This document shows, in pieces, positions 59,380 to 64,000 of a stretch of DNA of 64,000 bases (position 1 is its first letter; each line of letters begins with the position of its first letter). The notes beneath the pieces were generated by a model, which made no database searches, was not told where the DNA came from, and was given only the letters and a program-made list of their open reading frames with translations. The position numbers and the translations under genes are program-made. The stretch spans positions 5,481,920 through 5,545,919 of the forward strand of contig OX030961.1 of NCBI GenBank assembly GCA_943735955.1. The letters run 5' to 3'. This stretch comes from Piscicola geometra (taxonomy: Eukaryota; Annelida; Clitellata; Hirudinida; Piscicolidae).

Positions 59380-62300
59380 ATGACTTCCACTCTGGTTGCG
59401 GTCAGTCTGGAGCACTTGGCGGGCACCAAGACGAGCTGTGGCTTCGGCGACTTTGCTCGCTCAGCCTCGCTCAGAAACTCCTTGAGAAGACAAAAGGAGC
59501 CCTACTGGATACAACGTAAGTGCAAGTGGCCGCCTGGAAGAGTAGGGCCGTTTTTGAAAGTAAAAGTGGTGATTTTTGTAGAAGAATTTTAGGAAATAAG
59601 CTTTGAATAGTTTTTAAAAATCTCGTTCTAATCTTTTTTATAATCTATAAAAAGAAGGCGGAAAGTAGAGTTTCATAACTTAAATCTCTTACATTCAGCA
59701 AAAGAAAAAGCATGTAAAAGCTCTAAAGGACTACTAGAGTTCATGAGTCATACTGACCATTGTTTGACCAACACAATGACCAAATTACACAATAGGATTA
59801 AATGCAATAGCAAATGCGACCAAACTTAACTCTGAGATTCACATGACTTTTTACTTTTCCAAGTTGTCTTAATCTTCAGGACTTTATTCATCTCCATATC
59901 TTTCCCATCGATCAGATATTCAGTGCAAACGCTAGTGTAGATTACAACGAAACGCGTCTATTAAGGCAAATAGGCGAGTGTTAATGTTGGAAAATTCAAA
60001 TGAGCATAATGCCGCTCTAATGCACATAATCCATTTATATTATTCAGCTGCTGGGTCATTCAATTAGGGGGTAATTGCTTCAAGTCGTTCGCAAGGGCAT
60101 GTGAGAAAGCTTCTTGTTAGTGCATTTGCAACTGAATTAACAAGAATCAATTAAAAAATACATTTATAAACTTTCATTTAGTTCTGCAACAAACACTATT
60201 TTAATGGCGTTCGTCCAAAGAGCTTGTAGGCCACACCACAGTGTAGCAAAGATAGTTTACGAGGGTGTAAGTAAGATAAGCTGAATGCCCTAGAAGTTCA
60301 CTGGTCGAAAACACCATTGAATTTGCATCAATGACTTCACATTCTAGCGCTCAGCATTGTTTTAGCTTTATGCATTCCTCAATAGAATGAGGTTTGAGGC
60401 TCACATCGACTGTGTAGTTGATTCCATAAAAATGCATAAACCAATAAATTTCCCACACTATTCGTCCCTCCTCGCAGACTTTTGCACAGTTTTGAGAGGA
60501 AAACTAAAAATTCTGGGACTATGAATAGTAAATGACTTTTCAGTATGCAGACTTGATGTGTTTATTAAGGTTTTGGCCCGTTGGCACTATTGCAACTAGA
60601 AAGATGACATTTTTATTGTCAAGCCATTTTAAAAAATTATTTAATTTATTATTTAATTTTATTTTTTAACAAGCCTCTTTAAGTCAGAGTCTCATAAAGT
60701 CATTAAACATTTTAAAATGATTAGTAAAACCTTAAAAATATATTTGACATTTCATAAAAAATATTAAATAATATTTTTTTTTTAATTTAAAAGCACTGTT
60801 TCATTAATTTTATTGAATGTTTAGTTCTAATATTCTTAACATTTTATAGTTAAATGTCACTAAAACGTACATAAAATCATTAGGATTTTGAATGATTCAC
60901 ACCTAAACCTTGAATGTTGTATGAGAATCGATTGTACAAACAGTTTGCAAGGCCTGTTCCATCGTTTTTTATTGCTCAATTTGGTTTTTATGTTTTGCAT
61001 TTTCTCTGCAGTGTAACTAAACAAATGAAGAAAATGTTGAAAAATTAAATTTAAAAACATTCAAAAACACAGCCTACAACAACATAAAAAAACCCACCAA
61101 CAACATCACCAGCAACACTACAAACAACTCCATCAACACAACCACTAGCAACAGCAACAACATCAACACCATTATAACATCCTCAAACAGAGTTACGCTT
61201 CCAGCTACAAGAGCAGTTGAGATGTTTGGAGAGCAGAACCGAAGACCACAACGCTATGTTGGCCGAGGTTGTTGATGTTGTTGCTAGTGGTTTTGTGGTG
61301 GTGTTGTTGTTGTTGGTGGTTTTGTGGTGGTGTTGTTGTTGTTAGTGGGTTTGTAGTGTTGTGTTGTTGCTGCTGTTACTAGTGCTTTGTTGTCTTTTTT
61401 TTGCTTCTAGTTATGTAAGTTGTTCCTTTTTCTGATTTTATCTTTAGCTATTTTATTTAAACTTCAAACCATTTAATTCACTCTCCCAAGCCTCCATCGA
61501 TCACCTCAGGTGCAGGACTTCTACAGACGCAGGGCCGAAGTGGAGGCTGACTACTCGAAGAGCATGGACAAACTCGTCAAGCACGTCGTCTCCAAGCACA
61601 AGGCTGACAAGTGGGTGCTGAGTGTTGCGAACTTTTGGAGAGGTTGTGTCGCTACTGAGATTTTTTGTAGGAATTTTAAATCCGAAAATCTTCGTGATAA
61701 ATTTTTTACGATTTAAAAAAATTATTTTAAAAATAAAATCACTGCGATTTATTTAAATCCATTGCTTTGGGTGGTTCATAAATCACGCAAAGGATCTGGC
61801 AAAGTTGCATTGTTGCCAGGCATTATGTCTAGCCCCGATAATAACAGACAGCTTAAAAGGCTATTTAGTGTGTTTGAAAGGAACCAAAGTTTCGGCCTTT
61901 CTGTGGGCTCCTGCAGCAATTAAATTAAATTTTGAAACACAGCACAATTTATTTTGGCGTTTTAGAAAGAAAAGTTTCAAGTAACTAAGTGAGGATTTAA
62001 ACAACGCTAGAAAGCGTTTTAATTCACTCATTCACCCAAATTTGAAAAACTACCATTTTGATGACAAACTACTTTTTAAAACAGAGCATGCTCGCACGAG
62101 GCACAGTCCTCAGCGATCGTGACTACCAAAGAGGATCAAAGGACCAGAAATAGAAAAAAAAATGAATCGATGATCTAAAGTAGCGTTCATATTTGCCAGA
62201 TCTCTATAATTAGAATCCAATTATGGATTCCTGATGAACGATGATGAGGATGATGATGATGATGATGAGGATGATGATGATGATGATGAGCGAGGATGAG

Positions 62301-64000
62301 GATGATGATGATGAGAATGATGATGATGAGGATGATGATGAGGATAATGAGAGTGATGATGAAGAAGGGGATAGTAAAGTTACTTGTGAAAGTAGTGGTG
62401 AGCATGATAATGGAGGCACTGGTGATGATAATGATAATGACTTTAATGAGATTCCAAGACATCGATTTATTCTTGTAGGCCTCTGTGTTCGTATTCATCA
62501 CCACAATGTCCCTTTTCATGAAACTTTAATTTCCCTTATTATCAAATAGAATTTAAAATCTAAAGAATAAAAGGTTTAAAAAATTCGCCAAAAAGCAACA
62601 CAAAACACAAAACACATTAGTCAACCTAATAAATCATCGATTCAAGGCTTCTGTAACTGACGAACCATTGCATTCTTAGTGTGTTTGCTTTGCGTGTGTA
62701 AGTTGTCAAAATTAGGAATTGTTTAAATATATCTAGGTTTTTGTTTGCGTTTGTATGTTTTCATGGGTTTTTGATTTGTATGTTTGTGTGTGCGTTTGGT
62801 CACGAGATGGTAAGAGTTTCGACAGATGCTCTACAGAGTGTGTTGCCAGATGCTTTGATCAATCTATTTTTCTCTGTTGGTCTCTCACTTTGCGCGTTAA
62901 GAAGCAATTAATATTTTTCAATGAAATTATTCATTTAATATCTTTGTTCTTTTAAAAGATCTATTAGACAAACAAAATGTTTAGATGGAAGTTGGAGAAG
63001 AAAATGCAAGTCAAGGTTGAGTGATGGAGAAGCTATAAAAATAGTTCTTTTTTTTAAATGCAAGACTTTCTCACGCACAAGTGTCACTGCTTAATCTCGC
63101 AAGTTCAATCTGCACTATTCAAAGGCAACAAACTAACCGAAATACTGCAGGCAGCTTTACACACGCTTTTGATTTACATTTTAGTATTAAAAAATTTAAT
63201 AGAAAAAATATTTTATGTCTCCAAGCATTTTACGTTTTTCTTTCTTTTATTAATTCTCCTATTCTCTTCACCTATCGTTCATAGGCTTTAATTTCGCTAA
63301 GGCCTTGAACAGTTGTGGTGGATGATTTATCCGAATGCAGATCCTCTATTCACCAATGCTTTGAAATTAGAAAAACTTTAAAACGTTTGAAGAAATTTAA
63401 ATATTGATTAATAAATAAAACTTAGAATAATAAGTTGGAAAAAAATAAAAAAGTTAAAAAAAGTAATGTGCAAAAAACAAGGATTTAGTTTGCAAGGCAG
63501 CGTTAAGAAGCCGATCTAGCTACCCGAAAAGCATGAGTCTTCCAAACAAATCTTCGGGCCTTAAGATTTAGCGAGCTTTCCTCGAAGCCTTATATCTTTC
63601 AAACTGATATTTTGGGAATTTTTATTTAGTTTGATTAAGGAAAACGGTTTGAGCGGTTTAAACTTAAATATTTAAAAGTGAATTTAACCATTTTTATATG
63701 ACTTAATTTTTGCAACTATTTTTTATGTTAAACTTCGAAAAAGTATCACGACAGCAAAGACACAAAGTATGAACCAATCCATAACTAACCACACAACAAA
63801 TACAAAAACCAAAAAATATCCTAATCTCCTCCCTCCAACAACAATGACACAGACGCGAAAGCTGGCCTGGCTACTCGACCTACTCCATCTGGCAGACCCT
63901 CCTCAGCACCACCCGCAAGCTCGCCAAAGACCACGCCACCCTTGCCGACCTCTACGCCGTCCAAATGACCTCCCGAACCTCCGAACTTGCCGAGGATAGT
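59380..64000 (+). CDS. SRGAP: SLIT-ROBO Rho GTPase-activating protein, 5' exons (partial, runs off the right edge)
   Basis: Four exons join in frame: 59380-59515 (ATG; donor AAC|GTAAGT), 61191-61267, 61510-61610 and 63853-64000 (open at the edge). The translation is a start of the F-BAR domain: QLRFQLQEQLRCLESRTEDH, VQDFYRRRAEVEADYSKSMDKL, SIWQTLLSTTRKLAKDHATL and LAEDS. These match srGAP-family spacing (QLVEQ-KCLE, LQ-FFRRKAEIE-EYSR, RRES-DHATL, ISED). The family's F-BAR domain is followed by RhoGAP and SH3 domains, which would lie to the right. srGAPs bend membranes outward and down-regulate Rac/Cdc42 in Slit-Robo signalling. The N-terminal 45 residues (MTSTLVAVSLEHLAG...) have no equivalent in the vertebrate proteins I remember. 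The start ATG is the first in frame and lacks an upstream check. Confidence 0.85.
61131..61310. repeat. Complementary CAA/GTT repeats on both sides of srGAP exon 2
   Basis: ACCACTAGCAACAGCAACAA at 61141-61160 and the following CATCAACACC form the reverse complement of GGTTGTTGATGTTGTTGCTA beginning at 61267, apart from one 6-bp GCAACA insertion. Exon 2 (77 nt) lies in the loop, and the downstream arm begins at the splice donor. GTTGTTGTTGTGGTGG repeats continue to about 61390. Confidence 0.8.
61611..63852. other. srGAP intron 3
   Basis: 2.2 kb between the F-BAR exons; AT-rich, no other exon recognised. It contains a (GAT)n/(GAGGAT)n tract at about 62236-62350 that gives artefactual Met, Asp and Ser-rich frames. 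Confidence 0.6.
62236..62350 (+). repeat. (GAT)n with GAG interruptions in srGAP intron 3
   Basis: GATGATGATGAGGATGATGA-type triplets over about 115 bp. Confidence 0.9.

Overview
The window is nuclear DNA of an invertebrate animal: intron-rich genes, AT-rich intergenic sequence, two LINE-type retroelements and a Tc1-type fossil. The best lineage marker is the selenophosphate synthetase at 53451-55971. It is an SPS1 paralogue with leucine where the selenocysteine/cysteine should be, and I recall SPS1-Leu being reported from clitellate annelids. With the low GC content, this suggests a leech or relative (for example Helobdella). That assignment is inference. There is no bacterial gene, operon or CRISPR array here.

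Layout. 1-664: partial DGCR6-like gene (-). 2690-3948: probable secreted PAN-like protein gene (-) with a dead Tc1-type transposon inside it. 5100-8155: small C-type lectin gene (+) between the arms of a large inverted repeat. 8660-11765: CR1/L2-type LINE with an uninterrupted 983-codon frame. 11766-18134: AT-rich gene desert with palindromes. 18135-19547: neuropeptide Y/F-type GPCR (+) in one coding exon. 20032-24129: tektin (-) in nine exons. 26039-28953: RNF121/175-type RING membrane E3 ligase (+) in ten exons. 29874-30785: unidentified multi-pass membrane protein (-), head to head with 31126-44086: UBA6 ubiquitin-activating E1 (+), for which I can connect 34 exons into a 1082-residue frame. 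44527-53200: WDR6 (+), scaffold of tRNA 2'-O-methylation. 53451-55971: SEPHS1-type SPS (+) in nine exons. 59380-64000+: 5' part of an srGAP F-BAR/RhoGAP gene (+).

The 26-56 kb block stands out. Its housekeeping-type genes are tightly spaced (WDR6 stop to SEPHS1 start is 250 bp). Their exons are GC-rich, and their introns are packed with trinucleotide micro- and minisatellites (GAT/ATC, ATT, CTA/GTA, GGT/ACC) that often begin at the splice donor or run up to the acceptor. In several places the repeats duplicate real splice sites, and in UBA6 and WDR6 some are coding and add low-complexity insertions. This repeat-intron architecture, rather than a new gene cluster, is the most unusual feature of the window. 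UBA6 and RNF121 belong to ubiquitin pathways; no other functional linkage between neighbours is evident.

Limits: exon borders were set by eye from GT/AG (or GC/AG) sites, reading-frame continuity and family similarity recalled from memory. WDR6 between about 45.1 and 46.3 kb and the second exon of the secreted protein are not fully resolved. Long poly-Leu, poly-Met, poly-Ser, poly-Asn and poly-Val open frames are repeat artefacts unless stated otherwise.
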